Origin: Clostridiales bacterium GWF2_38_85
GTDB taxonomy: Bacteria; Bacillota; Clostridia; Oscillospirales; CAG-382
Length of the DNA stretch: 64,000 bases
Direction of reading: 5' to 3'
NCBI GenBank assembly: GCA_001797275.1
Contig: MGOY01000003.1
Span: forward strand, 1-64,000
Part shown: positions 43,788-54,073 of the stretch, one piece after another
Layout: each line of letters begins with the position of its first letter
How positions within the stretch are numbered: position 1 is the first letter of the stretch
The notes under the pieces: generated by a model
The model's input: only the letters and a program-made list of their open reading frames with translations
Told to the model about the DNA's origin: nothing
Databases searched by the model: none
Made by a program: the position numbers and the translations under genes

Positions 43788-44336
43788 TTACCAGAGCTGC
43801 CAATCATTCTTATGCGGTTTTTTTACTTGTTCCAACTCATCAGACCACTTGTCAACATATATTTCTACTGAATATGGAATATATTCAAATTTTATTTCCG
43901 GAGGTGTCCAGGTTACATTCCGCTGATCTTTTGTGTAGTTAATATCAACATAACCTTCTTCCCAGCTTATCTCAGGTCTGCTTTTTGGGATAAAGTCAAG
44001 TGTGCTTTGGATTGTGCGGTAAGAACGCTGTGCTGCAATTTCCGCGACTGTCATTCCATCAGGACCAAGCATAGCATTCTTTTCTTCACTGCGTCTTGCC
44101 ATTCCTTTGAGTACTGCCTGTTTGCCATAAACCGCAGCATCTTCCAACACTTTTTCAGGTGATTTTATACCGATAGACTCAAAAAAATCTGTGTTATCAA
44201 TTTTCATCTCAGCAGGATGTCTTTTCATTTGATAACCGTTTTTTTCTGTTTCCACCTTGACTTCCGAAGGTATTTTTTTAATTAAAAGCTGTGCTTTTGT
44301 TATTTCGTATCTTAATGAGACAGGATAAATATACAT
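43788..44336 (-). CDS. DUF6470 family flagellar-operon protein
   Basis: 182 residues beginning MYIYPVSLRYEITKAQLLIK, with RHPAEMKIDNTDFFESIGIK, AAVYGKQAVLKGMARRSEE, and a C-terminal stretch EIKFEYIPYSVEIYVDKWSD. Proteins of this type are regularly encoded between flgL and fliW in Firmicutes (YviE of Bacillus). The function is not established. No membrane segment or signal peptide. Confidence 0.8.
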   Translation of the reverse strand: MYIYPVSLRYEITKAQLLIKKIPSEVKVETEKNGYQMKRHPAEMKIDNTDFFESIGIKSPEKVLEDAAVYGKQAVLKGMARRSEEKNAMLGPDGMTVAEIAAQRSYRTIQSTLDFIPKSRPEISWEEGYVDINYTKDQRNVTWTPPEIKFEYIPYSVEIYVDKWSDELEQVKKPHKNDWQLW

Positions 44337-44368
44337 AACACCCTCCGGTATTCACATTCAAGACGATA

Positions 44369-45337
44369 TTAATCCAGAAAATCAAGAAGCGAGGGTTGTA
44401 ATATTTTCGTGCCCATCTGCAGGCAGGCATTATAAGCAAGCTCCTGCTGATTGAAGGCGATTATTGCCTCTTCAATATTTATACCTTCAAGCTCTGTCTG
44501 CTTTTCGGTTGCATTCAATTTTTCTGATTCTATTCGTCCTGTGAAATATGATATAAAATTAGTTTTCTCGCCGATACTGACATATTGAAGTCTGATATCA
44601 TCAGCTTTATCATTAAGCTTATCAGAATATATCCGGATATCATCGATATCGTTATTTTCAAGCTTGTCTGCAATTTTTCCGAGTAAATTGTAAAGGTTAT
44701 TGGTGATTCCGTTCTCGTCAACACCTGCACCCAATAATGCAGCACCCGTATTTGCAATATTCATTGCAGATTTTGGTTCAACTACACCACCGTCACCGAG
44801 TGTAAGTCCTATGCCTATATCAATAAATCTATATTCATCACTAAATGATCCCGTATTCATGCTTTCGCCATGATATAATAACTCACCATTATCTGCTGTT
44901 AAAAAAGGTATATCTCCGACATTTTCACCACCGAAAAGATAGTCACCTGCATATCTTGTATTTGCAGCTGCAAGAATCGATTCCTGATAACCACGTAGAG
45001 TATTGGCAACAGTGATTCTTACCGCAGAATCGCTGGTTCCGGTTGTACCCTGAGAAACTTGGGCAAGCGCTTCAGTAACAATATCATTTATATTTGAGAT
45101 TGTAGACTCATATTGATTAAGAAGTCCCTGAGCATCAGAAAGGTTTTCTTTATACATGTCAAGTCTTGAGAGATTTTTTCTGATCTTCATTGCTTTCAAG
45201 GCAGTTGCAGGATCCTCGGAAATTTTCATGTAGCGTCTTTCGGCTGTTACCCTTGTATTTGAAGCATTTAGATCAGTCAGACTTTCATGTAGATTTTTTA
45301 TATAATTTTTCGAAATAATATTATTAGTTAGTCTCAT
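44369..45337 (-). CDS. flgL: Flagellar hook-filament junction protein FlgL (HAP3)
   Basis: 322 residues with flagellin-like ends: MRLTNNIISKNYIKNLHESL, RRYMKISEDPATALKAMKI and a C-terminal INIEEAIIAFNQQELAYNAC followed by LQMGTKILQPSLLDFLD. It forms the second ring of the junction between hook and filament. Lies 30 bp after flgK. Confidence 0.95.
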   Translation of the reverse strand: MRLTNNIISKNYIKNLHESLTDLNASNTRVTAERRYMKISEDPATALKAMKIRKNLSRLDMYKENLSDAQGLLNQYESTISNINDIVTEALAQVSQGTTGTSDSAVRITVANTLRGYQESILAAANTRYAGDYLFGGENVGDIPFLTADNGELLYHGESMNTGSFSDEYRFIDIGIGLTLGDGGVVEPKSAMNIANTGAALLGAGVDENGITNNLYNLLGKIADKLENNDIDDIRIYSDKLNDKADDIRLQYVSIGEKTNFISYFTGRIESEKLNATEKQTELEGINIEEAIIAFNQQELAYNACLQMGTKILQPSLLDFLD

Positions 45338-45367
45338 TTTAAATATCTCCTTCCGAATATTACATTA

Positions 45368-46792
45368 TCAGCGTCCGACGGTTCCCATCCTGTTAATTAT
45401 AGTATCAAGCATTTCATCAAGTGCGGTCATAACTCTTGCGGATGCTTCAAATGCTTTCTGATATTTCATTAGATTGACGGTTTCTTCATTCAGAGATACA
45501 CCTTTAATTGCTTCTCTTTGGTTATCAACAGAAGAAAGAACTGTACTTGCTGTTTTCGACATATCAAAAGCGAAATTTACATCAATTGCAATATCAGTCA
45601 TAAGCTTTGAAACATATTCATCAAATGCGCCGTTAAATTTATCAGAAATTTGTCTTGGCGAATCAAGAGCGATGATCATCCTGAGAATATTGTCATTCAT
45701 ACCCTCCGAAGGATCTGAGGATGTGGTTGTTGTTATGTAATTCGAATTCTTCAGCCATTCCTCAGACAGGATAATAGTTGATGCTGAATCCCCTGCAAAT
45801 AATGGTTTTTCGGTGCTATTCAATTCATTGAACATTTCAGCAAAGCTTTTAGCAAAGTCATCGAGAGATTTCTGGTAATAAGGTATTCCGTTGAAATCAT
45901 TCCCGCTGTCTTCTGCATATGCTCCATTCCCATTCAGTGTATCAAGATAACCTTTTAAATCACCTGATATGACCTCAAGCTCACCACTTTCGGTTATTAT
46001 GGCCAGACCATCTGTATCATCCTGTAGGGATACTGTCGCAACCGATGCATGTTTAGAATCTATTAAGTACTGTGAACCGACTTTTACGCTTATTGTTCCG
46101 TCGGTATTTGATTCGGTAGATATATTTATATGACTTGACAGTTTGTCAAGATAAAGATTTCTTGTGTCAAGAAGCTCATTTGTCGGATTGCCCTGGAGTG
46201 TTTCAAATTGAACTGCCTTGTTCATTTGAACAATTTTCTCTGTCAGGGTATTTATATCCTGAATCGATACCGATAAATCAAATTTTTCCTGTTCGTTTAT
46301 TGTTTCAAGTTGTTTATTATAATAATTCAATGTTTCGGTTATCTTCTGTGCCGATGATCTGACTAGTCCGGAAAACTCAATATCACCGGTATTTGACGAG
46401 AGCGTCTGAAGCCTTGTGTAAAATTCCTCAAGTATAACGCTGAGACCGTCATTAAGAGTTTCATCGAAAACTTCCTCGATGTTTGTCAGAATTGATAACG
46501 ATTTTGATAATGAGGAGTCTTCTGAATTTGCAGCTCTGTATCTCGTATCCAAAAATTCATCGCGTATTTGATTAATCTGTGTTATTGAAACACCCTGCCC
46601 GAATTTGTCACTGTTCATCAAAGCATATTTATAGCTGGTCGAATCATAATATACAGTTGACTGTTCAACGACCTGACGTGAATAACCTTCGGTGTTCATC
46701 TTTGACATATTCTGACCGGTTACATCAAGTCCTGTTTGTGCTGTTTGAAGCCCTGATTTTGCTATTTCAAATCCTAAAAAAGATGCTCTCAT
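45368..46792 (-). CDS. flgK: Flagellar hook-associated protein FlgK (HAP1)
   Basis: 474 residues. Begins MRASFLGFEIAKSGLQTAQT, then GLDVTGQNMSKMNTEGYSRQ, typical of FlgK, and ends with SLNEETVNLMKYQKAFEASA, RVMTALDEMLDTIINRMG. It connects the hook to FlgL. It is shorter than the 500-550 usual, through a smaller outer domain. Its export chaperone FlgN is encoded just upstream. Confidence 0.95.
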   Translation of the reverse strand: MRASFLGFEIAKSGLQTAQTGLDVTGQNMSKMNTEGYSRQVVEQSTVYYDSTSYKYALMNSDKFGQGVSITQINQIRDEFLDTRYRAANSEDSSLSKSLSILTNIEEVFDETLNDGLSVILEEFYTRLQTLSSNTGDIEFSGLVRSSAQKITETLNYYNKQLETINEQEKFDLSVSIQDINTLTEKIVQMNKAVQFETLQGNPTNELLDTRNLYLDKLSSHINISTESNTDGTISVKVGSQYLIDSKHASVATVSLQDDTDGLAIITESGELEVISGDLKGYLDTLNGNGAYAEDSGNDFNGIPYYQKSLDDFAKSFAEMFNELNSTEKPLFAGDSASTIILSEEWLKNSNYITTTTSSDPSEGMNDNILRMIIALDSPRQISDKFNGAFDEYVSKLMTDIAIDVNFAFDMSKTASTVLSSVDNQREAIKGVSLNEETVNLMKYQKAFEASARVMTALDEMLDTIINRMGTVGR

Positions 46793-46816
46793 TTTTTCAA
46801 CCCGTTTCCAATCAAA

Positions 46817-47248
46817 TCAATTTATTATTTGCGCTTTTTTACTGTAGGTCTGATTTTCTTCGCTTACACCTAATTGAGAGGTCATGAATTTTACGATTTT
46901 TAATCTTGTGTCAAGCAGCTTCATGTTCAGACCGCTTATTTTTTTAATTTTTTTTATAATATTGAACATATCAATATAAACAGGTCTTATATTATTCTCA
47001 GCTTCGGGTATTTTCTCAAAAAGCTCTGTTACTGATTGTACCTCTAATCGATTACAAAGCTTTGTCCGTTGTTTCTCTGCTGCTGAACACTCCATTATCA
47101 AAGCTTGTTCGGCATTGATCAATGTATTCAATACTTCGACGCTCCCTTTTTCAAGCACAGCAGTTTTTTCATTTTCAACTTCTAACAATTTACTCAGTAT
47201 TTTATTCATTGAAGACAGGAGATTTTTAAGTTCAATTATGTCATTCAT
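46817..47248 (-). CDS. flgN: FlgN-type export chaperone
   Basis: 143 residues, all-helical with a heptad-like pattern (IELKNLLSSMNKILSKLLEV, IKKISGLNMKLLDTRLKIVK). This matches the FlgN/YvyG shape, and the position between flgM and flgK is the standard one. FlgN binds the C-terminus of FlgK and FlgL before export. Sequence conservation in the family is low, so context carries the assignment. Confidence 0.8.
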   Translation of the reverse strand: MNDIIELKNLLSSMNKILSKLLEVENEKTAVLEKGSVEVLNTLINAEQALIMECSAAEKQRTKLCNRLEVQSVTELFEKIPEAENNIRPVYIDMFNIIKKIKKISGLNMKLLDTRLKIVKFMTSQLGVSEENQTYSKKAQIIN

Positions 47249-47322
47249 ATTAATAGTTCATTTCCCCGGTGAAATTTTTGGCAAGGTCAATAATCACCGG
47301 TTTATCTGACCTCACCAATTTA

Positions 47323-47625
47323 TTACTTAGGTTTTGTACCTCTGATAATTGCTTCAGCAATGGCATCACTTGAAACAATATATTTGTCTGCAGCAATCTC
47401 ATCTCTGAGACGCAAAAGTTTTTCGGAAGAGGTTGGTTTTTTTACCTCTTTTATAACTATTTCTATTGAATTTTTTACAGGAGAAAATTCTTTAGCTTTA
47501 TTTGAAATAATTACTTTATCCTGAGATACAGACGCTTCTGTTTTTGACTTTCTTTCGCCCGAGTTGTTTTCTGACATCACAGGATTGTTGTATACTCTGT
47601 CAATTTCATTTCTACCTATTTTCAT
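47323..47625 (-). CDS. flgM: Anti-sigma-28 factor FlgM
   Basis: 100 residues from the ATG at 47623-47625 (AAAGGAG upstream). A charged, disordered N-terminal half (KIGRNEIDRVYNNPVMSENN) and the C-terminal sigma-binding helices (SSEKLLRLRDEIAADKYIVS, DAIAEAIIRG) are as in other FlgM proteins. It holds FliA inactive until the hook is complete and FlgM is exported. Its target FliA is encoded in this window at 49329-50099. Confidence 0.9.
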   Translation of the reverse strand: MKIGRNEIDRVYNNPVMSENNSGERKSKTEASVSQDKVIISNKAKEFSPVKNSIEIVIKEVKKPTSSEKLLRLRDEIAADKYIVSSDAIAEAIIRGTKPK

Positions 47626-47717
47626 AAAGCCGGCTCCTTTCTTTGCAAAAGACATAATTTAACTTATCTTCGCTATATATATCGCAGAAAGATAGAAAAA
47701 ATTAAGTCTCCGACAGA

Positions 47718-48455
47718 TCAATTTCTTAAATTATTCGCATATGATTCAAGTTCATCAGCGGTTTTTAACATCTGTGAATTAAGCTGGAACCCCCGTTGAG
47801 CAATTATCATTTTTGACATCTCAGTAATGAGGTTGACATTTGAACTTTCATTCATATCATAGATGAGTTTTGACTCTGTGTCAAGCTCAGGTGTAACCGT
47901 TGTGTCAGGTGATATCGTATATCTTCCGTTTCCGACAGAAATTAAATCGTTGGAATCAGTGACCTTAAAAATTCCAAGTACCATCGAACCTTCTAACGAT
48001 TCACCCGGTGCTGCAAGATTGAAGAACTCATCACCGTTTACAATTATTCTGTTCAACTCTGGGTCAAGTACAAAATCACCGTTTTCGGTAACAAGATAAT
48101 CTGCACCGTCAATATCTCTGACAGAAAAGTCACCTTTTTTTGTATATAAGGTTTCACCATTTTGATTTTCAACAGCATAATATCCGTTGCCGTTTATCAT
48201 TATACCATTTTCTCCGGTTGTAATAATTCCCTGTGTCATATCTCTGAAAATTAAAATTCTGCTTCCGTTACCCGTCTGAAGGTTCTGTGGTTCGCCATCA
48301 GCTGACTGTATATTTGTATATAACAAATCGGTAAAACTGATGACCTGTGCTTTATAACTGTCTGTTCTTGAATTTGCAATGTTGTTTGCAATCGCATCAA
48401 GGCAATACTGATAATTTTTAACCCCCGATTTTGAAGCATAAAATGCGTTTATCAT
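47718..48455 (-). CDS. flgG: Flagellar rod protein FlgG-type
   Basis: 245 residues from ATG 48453-48455 (AAAGGAATTT upstream; an in-frame TTG lies in the ribosome binding site). N-terminal SGVKNYQYCLDAIANNIANS and C-terminal SSNVNLITEMSKMIIAQRGF, with ELESYANNLRN at the end, are the paired helices of rod/hook proteins. The length fits FlgG/FlgF. It is the second of two adjacent paralogues. Confidence 0.82.
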   Translation of the reverse strand: MINAFYASKSGVKNYQYCLDAIANNIANSRTDSYKAQVISFTDLLYTNIQSADGEPQNLQTGNGSRILIFRDMTQGIITTGENGIMINGNGYYAVENQNGETLYTKKGDFSVRDIDGADYLVTENGDFVLDPELNRIIVNGDEFFNLAAPGESLEGSMVLGIFKVTDSNDLISVGNGRYTISPDTTVTPELDTESKLIYDMNESSNVNLITEMSKMIIAQRGFQLNSQMLKTADELESYANNLRN

Positions 48456-48473
48456 ACTTAAAATTCCTTTCAA

Positions 48474-49211
48474 CTAAACTCTGCCTACCTCGGTAACTGT
48501 CTTCTGGAGCAGCTGATCTGCCATCCTGACGATCTGACTGCAGGTCTGAAATGCTCTTGAGTCTTCAATCATCGCCGCCATTTCATCAGTCAGGTCAACA
48601 TTTGCCTTTTCAATGCTGCCCTGTATAACCTTGCCTGTAAAATTCATTGTATTACCATTCGGATTAAACAGCATGCTGTCCGATAATTTATATATCTGAG
48701 CTGTATCCTCGGGAACAGTAATTTGCAATATGTCAATAATATTACCCCCACTTGTTATCACACCACTCTCTGAAACAGATATCGCTGAACTACCGACATT
48801 GATTCTGCCCTTTTGTCCCATAACAAAGTTACTGTTTATATCAACAAGAAATCCGTTATCATCGACACTGAATCTGCCGTCACGGGTAAGCATTGTATTG
48901 CCTGCATTATCGGATACTGTAAAAAACCCGTTCCCATCAAGAGCAAAGTCGAGTGTTTGGTTTGTTTCGGTGATAGTTCCCTGGCTGAAATCTGTGTATA
49001 CTTTATTGATTACCGATCCATAGGTAGTGGAACCGACAATCTGACTTTCTTCATCAATTCTATATGTAATATATTCACCGAAGGTTGAAGATACGATTTC
49101 GGAATGCTTGTAACCTGCGGTTTCAATATTTGAAAGATTATTGCTTGTCAGATTTATTGACTGTGTTCTGGAAGCAAGTCCGGTTGCCGCAATTTTTATT
49201 GTATTATCCAT
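48474..49211 (-). CDS. flgF: Flagellar rod protein FlgF-type
   Basis: 245 residues from ATG 49209-49211. N-terminal IKIAATGLASRTQSINLTSN, NLSNIETAGYKHSEIV and C-terminal IEKANVDLTDEMAAMIEDSR, AFQTCSQIVRMADQLLQKTV are typical. It is adjacent to the FlgG-type gene (18 bp apart), as flhO-flhP in Bacillus. Which of the two is the proximal rod component cannot be told by eye. Confidence 0.8.
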   Translation of the reverse strand: MDNTIKIAATGLASRTQSINLTSNNLSNIETAGYKHSEIVSSTFGEYITYRIDEESQIVGSTTYGSVINKVYTDFSQGTITETNQTLDFALDGNGFFTVSDNAGNTMLTRDGRFSVDDNGFLVDINSNFVMGQKGRINVGSSAISVSESGVITSGGNIIDILQITVPEDTAQIYKLSDSMLFNPNGNTMNFTGKVIQGSIEKANVDLTDEMAAMIEDSRAFQTCSQIVRMADQLLQKTVTEVGRV

Positions 49212-49328
49212 TATATAAACGATCCCTTTCCCATAATAATCTTCACGTCCTACCGAATACAAAAGACAATGTAAAATATGTGGAGATACGTGCATACGTA
49301 CAATTACTCCATTTATTATATTAAAACC

Positions 49329-50099
49329 TTATGTCATAACATAAGCTGTGAGCCGTTCCTTCAGCTTGTTAAGTGCTTTGGCATGTATCTGAGATACTCT
49401 TGAAGCAGTCAGCCCCATAACGAATGCTATTTCTTTGAGTTTTAACTCCTCATAATAATAAAGTGAAATTACTGTCCGTTCGTTCTTGTCAAGTTGATCT
49501 ATATGTTGGGCAAGGACTTCTTTAAACTCATCCTCAAGAATCTTATCTTCCGGATGCTGTTCGACTGTCGAACTGTTTTCAATTAGCTGTATATTATTAT
49601 CCTGAATCAACTCTTCAAATGCAAATAATTTTGAGTTCAGTTCGTCCTGTCTGAGTTTGTCCACATCCTCTTCAGATATATTGAGCTGCAATGCAAGTTC
49701 ACTTTCTGTCGGTGTACGTCCGTTCTGATTCATAAACAGGGTTTCAGATTCATTTAATTCCTTAACCTTTTTACGTGTATCACGGGGTATCCAGTCTTTC
49801 TTGCGAACATAGTCTATTATTGAACCTCTTACACGAATTGAAGCAAAGGTGTCGAATTGTATACCCCTTTTATAATCATACCGTTCAATACAGTTGATTA
49901 ATTCAAGCACACCTTGATTTGTCATATCTTCAATGTCCTGTTGATTCGAAACCATTGTATACATTTTCTTTATATTAGTTGATACTATATAAAGATATGC
50001 TTCCAATATATAATTCCGTAAAGTTATATCTTTAGTCTGATTATACTCCTGCCATGTTTTTTCAATAATGACTACTGTATCATCTTTATAAAAGTTCAA
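49329..50099 (-). CDS. fliA: RNA polymerase sigma factor for flagellar genes (sigma-28, FliA/SigD)
   Basis: 256 residues. Region 2: YLYIVSTNIKKMYTMVSNQQ, DIEDMTNQGVLELINCIERY and DTFASIRVRGSIIDYVRKKD; region 3 with RTPTESELALQLNISEEDVD; region 4 SLYYYEELKLKEIAFVMGLT and ASRVSQIHAKALNKLK. It directs late flagellar genes, here expected to include the flagellins. It follows flhA by 35 bp. Its antagonist FlgM is encoded in the next operon. Confidence 0.95.
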   Translation of the reverse strand: MNFYKDDTVVIIEKTWQEYNQTKDITLRNYILEAYLYIVSTNIKKMYTMVSNQQDIEDMTNQGVLELINCIERYDYKRGIQFDTFASIRVRGSIIDYVRKKDWIPRDTRKKVKELNESETLFMNQNGRTPTESELALQLNISEEDVDKLRQDELNSKLFAFEELIQDNNIQLIENSSTVEQHPEDKILEDEFKEVLAQHIDQLDKNERTVISLYYYEELKLKEIAFVMGLTASRVSQIHAKALNKLKERLTAYVMT

Positions 50100-50134
50100 A
50101 AATACTCACCCCTTTATTCCAAGATTTTTTGCCT

Positions 50135-52174
50135 TTATACCGAAACAGAACCGACTGACTGTACATTCGTGTCAGCATTGATTTCATTGAAAGACAAGAC
50201 GATTGCTTGCGATGAAAATTGTTCAATAAGCCGTTTATAATAAAACCTAACTACCGGTGAAGTCAGAACTATAACCTCATCCATTCCATCCTTGAGCCTG
50301 TTCTCCTCTCTCAGCTGTGAAGATATGATTTTGTGTATAATTTCGGGTTCAAGAGAAACATAAGATGAATTACCGGTTTTCTTTATATTATTCATTATAA
50401 CATTTTCAATCTCAGGATTGATGGTAACAACTTTGATTGAATTGTCGTGAACGTATTTTCTTGTTATTGTACGCTTCAACGCCTGTCTTACATACTCAGT
50501 CAACATATCCATATCCTTGATGTTCGGTGCATATTCGGCAACTGTTTCGAGTATTGTTGTCAGGTCTCTTATCGGAATCTGTTCAGCAAGCAGGTTGCAG
50601 AGTACTTTCTGAAGGTCAATTGTTGATATGATTGACGGGACTGTATCTTCAATAAGCTCTTTATTGAGCTTCTTAAAGTTATCAAGCAGTTGTGTAAGCT
50701 CCTTACGGCCGAATAATTCATGTGAATGCACCTTGATTACCTCCGAAAGGTGAGTTACTATAACTGACAACGGATCAATTATTGTATAACCGCTCATCAT
50801 TGCTCTCTCACGTTTGTCGTCTGTAATCCATTTTGCCGGGATTTTAAATACCGGCTCAACAGTATCAATCCCTTGTATCTCATCAGCAGTACCAGACTGG
50901 TTCATTGCAAGGAAGCGGTCTGAAAGCACTTCTCCGCCTGAAATTGATTCGCCTTTGATTTTGATTACATATTCACTGATTCCAAGCTCTGCATTGTCAC
51001 GCAACCTTACGGTCGGGATTACAAATCCCATCTCTTCAGCGAACTGCCTTCGTAACATGACGACACGGTTCAAAAAGTTGCCGCCTTTGCTTTCGTCGAC
51101 CAGAGGAACAAGGCTGTATCCAAACTCAACCTCAATTGGTTCAATATTTAATAATGTATATATGTTGTCTGTGTTTTTAAAGAATTCGGTTTCACTCATC
51201 GGTAGATCGGGTGCGGATTCAAATACCGCTTCAACCTTATTTTTCTTTTTCAATCTTAGTGCAAGAATTATCATTGTGGAACCAACAATAAGCAGAAGTC
51301 CAACCGGAAATCCGGGCATAACAGATAATGCAATCAACGCTCCGCCGGTTATCAGAATTACGACAGGATACGAAACAATCTGTGTTTTAAGATCGGTACT
51401 CAAATCATTTACGGATGCTGCACGAGTAACAATCATACCTGTTGCGGTTGATATGAGAAGTGCCGAAATCTGAGATACAAGACCGTCGCCGACTGTTGCA
51501 GTTATATATATTGAAAGGACTTCGCCGAAGGTGTTACCACCCTGTACCATACCGATTATGATACCGCCGATACTGTTGATAAAAACAATAAGGATTGAGA
51601 CTATAGCATCACCCTTGATAAACTTAGTAGCACCGTCCATTGAACCGTAAAAATCGGCTTCACGCTGAATTTTCAGACGGCGCGCTTTTGCTGTCTCATC
51701 GTTGATCAACCCTGAGTTCAAGTCTGCATCAATCGCCATCTGTTTGCCTGGCATAGCATCGAGTGTGAATCGTGCCGCAACTTCGGAAACTCTTTCTGCA
51801 CCTTTTGTGATAACTATGAACTGTACTATAACTATTATAAGGAAAATAATAAATCCGACAACAGCATTACCGCCGATAACATATTGACCGAATGCTCTTA
51901 TTATCTGACCGGCATAACCGCTGTTACCAAGAATAAGACGAGTAGAGGAAACATTAAGCCCTACACGAAGCAATGTTGTTATAAGAAGTATCGAAGGGAA
52001 AACCGAGAACTCAAGCGCTTCCTTGATATACATTGTAATAAGAAGGATACCCATCGAAATGGCTATATTGATAATAAGCATAACATCAAGTAATGACGAA
52101 TTAAGGGGTATAATAATCAGAAATATTACACCAACGATGAAAATTGTCAGCATATTATCAAAAAGCTTTTTCAT
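50135..52174 (-). CDS. flhA: Flagellar type III export gate protein FlhA
   Basis: 679 residues. Eight membrane helices in the N-terminal half, with the family hallmarks NSSLLDVMLIINIAISMGIL, VFPSILLITTLLRVGLNVSS and FTLDAMPGKQMAIDADLNSG, then a large cytoplasmic domain that receives export substrates. It forms the nonameric ring under the FliPQR gate. In many Clostridia flhF and flhG follow; here fliA comes next. Confidence 0.96.
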   Translation of the reverse strand: MKKLFDNMLTIFIVGVIFLIIIPLNSSLLDVMLIINIAISMGILLITMYIKEALEFSVFPSILLITTLLRVGLNVSSTRLILGNSGYAGQIIRAFGQYVIGGNAVVGFIIFLIIVIVQFIVITKGAERVSEVAARFTLDAMPGKQMAIDADLNSGLINDETAKARRLKIQREADFYGSMDGATKFIKGDAIVSILIVFINSIGGIIIGMVQGGNTFGEVLSIYITATVGDGLVSQISALLISTATGMIVTRAASVNDLSTDLKTQIVSYPVVILITGGALIALSVMPGFPVGLLLIVGSTMIILALRLKKKNKVEAVFESAPDLPMSETEFFKNTDNIYTLLNIEPIEVEFGYSLVPLVDESKGGNFLNRVVMLRRQFAEEMGFVIPTVRLRDNAELGISEYVIKIKGESISGGEVLSDRFLAMNQSGTADEIQGIDTVEPVFKIPAKWITDDKRERAMMSGYTIIDPLSVIVTHLSEVIKVHSHELFGRKELTQLLDNFKKLNKELIEDTVPSIISTIDLQKVLCNLLAEQIPIRDLTTILETVAEYAPNIKDMDMLTEYVRQALKRTITRKYVHDNSIKVVTINPEIENVIMNNIKKTGNSSYVSLEPEIIHKIISSQLREENRLKDGMDEVIVLTSPVVRFYYKRLIEQFSSQAIVLSFNEINADTNVQSVGSVSV

Positions 52175-52184
52175 CTGAATTAAG

Positions 52185-53264
52185 TTATCCTTTCTTATTT
52201 TTTTTGTTTTTCTTTTGTTTCAACTTGTAAATGAATGCAAGTATGTCTGCAACGGGTTTATAAAACTCATCCGGAATAGGTCTGTCAAGCTCAACTGACT
52301 CATAAAGTCCTCTAGCAAGCGGTCGGTTTTCGGTAATTTCTATTCCGTTTTGCTCTGCTATCTCGATAATTTTCAATGCCAGATAATCCATGCCTTTTGC
52401 AATAACAATCGGAGCTTTATCCTTCGGAGGTTTATATCGTAATGCAACTGCAAAGTGTGTGGGATTTTTGATTACAACATCTGCAGTCGGAACTTTTTTC
52501 ATCATTCTCATTGCTGCCATTTTACGCTGGACATCCTTGATTTTACTCTTTATCTGTGGATCGCCTTCGGTTTGTTTATATTCATCTTTGATTTCCCGCT
52601 TCGTCATCCGAAGTTCTTTTTCATGCTCCCACCATTGATATAAGTAATCTGCAATCGCGAATAATGCCATATACATCGAAATATTCATTACTATATTATA
52701 TATTGTATCTCCTACCCAACCCATCGCTTCAACTGTCGATAACAGAGGTAGTTTCAATACAGTGTTTGTACTCGCTTTAATCTGAGTGTATAAAACCGCT
52801 GAAATAATAATTATTTTAACAAGAGATTTTATAAGCTCAACCAATGAACGAAGAGAAAGTATTTTTTGAAATCCTGTAACAGGATTAATTCTTGAAAATT
52901 GTGGTTTCAACTTTTTTGCGGAAAAAATAAATCTTGTCTGCGCTCCGCTCAACGCAACAGCGATCAGTGCCGCTGCGAGTCCAAAGGATATTATCAAAAT
53001 CAATGCTTTAATTGTGTATTGAGCGATAAGAGTTGCAATTGACTGAACTGTAAGCTCTGTAATATCAGAAATGTCATTAAAGCTGTTAGTTATAATACTA
53101 TTTATGAATCCAAGAGCAGGTGATATAACAAGCTTAAGCAGAAAAGTTATTACGAGCAGTCCTAATGCGCTTGATACATCCTTGCTTTGAAACACATTGC
53201 CTTTCTTACGCTCATCTTGACGCTTTTTTTGTGTGGCTTTTTCTGTTTTCCCACTGTCAGCCAA
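52185..53264 (-). CDS. flhB: Flagellar export protein FlhB
   Basis: 359 residues: four membrane helices, then the cytoplasmic domain with the self-cleaving NPTH motif (around residues 266-269) in VVIKNPTHFAVALRYKPPKD. The cut changes export from hook to filament substrates, together with FliK. N-terminus GKTEKATQKKRQDERKKGNV is typical. A Lys/Asn-rich tail ends the protein. Confidence 0.96.
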   Translation of the reverse strand: MADSGKTEKATQKKRQDERKKGNVFQSKDVSSALGLLVITFLLKLVISPALGFINSIITNSFNDISDITELTVQSIATLIAQYTIKALILIISFGLAAALIAVALSGAQTRFIFSAKKLKPQFSRINPVTGFQKILSLRSLVELIKSLVKIIIISAVLYTQIKASTNTVLKLPLLSTVEAMGWVGDTIYNIVMNISMYMALFAIADYLYQWWEHEKELRMTKREIKDEYKQTEGDPQIKSKIKDVQRKMAAMRMMKKVPTADVVIKNPTHFAVALRYKPPKDKAPIVIAKGMDYLALKIIEIAEQNGIEITENRPLARGLYESVELDRPIPDEFYKPVADILAFIYKLKQKKNKKNKKG

Positions 53265-53288
53265 TTATATTCACACCCTTACCCAGCA

Positions 53289-54071
53289 TTATTGTTTCAG
53301 CATTATACTTATCCCTTCTTCTATTCGTGCAAACATATATGTCATGGATGAATCCAAAACTCTTGATGTTGTCGGTAAAACCAGAAAAACAATAATCAAC
53401 CCAACTCCAAGTTTTATTTGTAATCCAACAATAAAGACATTTATATGAGGTACGATTCTCATCAGAACACCCAACCCTGCTTCTGTTAAAAACTCAATTG
53501 CAATTATCGGGATTGCCAGCTTGAGTGCGAGAATTAATATATCACCAAAAATAAGTACGATGTAGCTACCGATTTCAAAGTTGAAAATTTCTGTTCCAAC
53601 CGGGAAAAGCTCACATGATTTTGTTACAAGTCTGATCATTGTCAGATGGCTGTTTGAAAGAAAGAATAAAAACGTAAAAAGTATATTGTAAACCGTACCT
53701 GTCAATGCCATCGAAACATTGCTTTGAGGATCATAAACTTTCCCCATTCCGAGACCGAGCTGCATATCAATTGATTCACCTGCAATAAGAGCCAAAGACA
53801 TCACAAGCTGTATTATAAAACCAATCGTAAAACCAACAAGCATTTCCTTAATAACAACGAAAATGAATTCGATGAGAGAACCGATTACGGGATTTGAGCT
53901 GCCGAATGTAGGAACAATGCCGATTGCAATCAATATAGCAAGTCCTATTTTAACGATAGCAGGTACACTCTTTCTACCAAAAAAGGGATTGAACAGAAAA
54001 GCACCGGATATTCTTGTTACCACAAGAAGAAGCAGTATATAGTTGCTTTGTAAATCGTTAAATATATCCAT
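53289..54071 (-). CDS. fliR: Flagellar export gate protein FliR
   Basis: 260 residues, six membrane segments; LLLVVTRISGAFLFNPFFGR near the N-terminus and GFIIQLVMSLALIAGESIDM with LGMGKVYDPQSNV in the middle are the family markers. Part of the FliP5-Q4-R1 export channel. fliQ lies 2 bp upstream. Confidence 0.95.
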   Translation of the reverse strand: MDIFNDLQSNYILLLLVVTRISGAFLFNPFFGRKSVPAIVKIGLAILIAIGIVPTFGSSNPVIGSLIEFIFVVIKEMLVGFTIGFIIQLVMSLALIAGESIDMQLGLGMGKVYDPQSNVSMALTGTVYNILFTFLFFLSNSHLTMIRLVTKSCELFPVGTEIFNFEIGSYIVLIFGDILILALKLAIPIIAIEFLTEAGLGVLMRIVPHINVFIVGLQIKLGVGLIIVFLVLPTTSRVLDSSMTYMFARIEEGISIMLKQ

Positions 54072-54073
54072 AG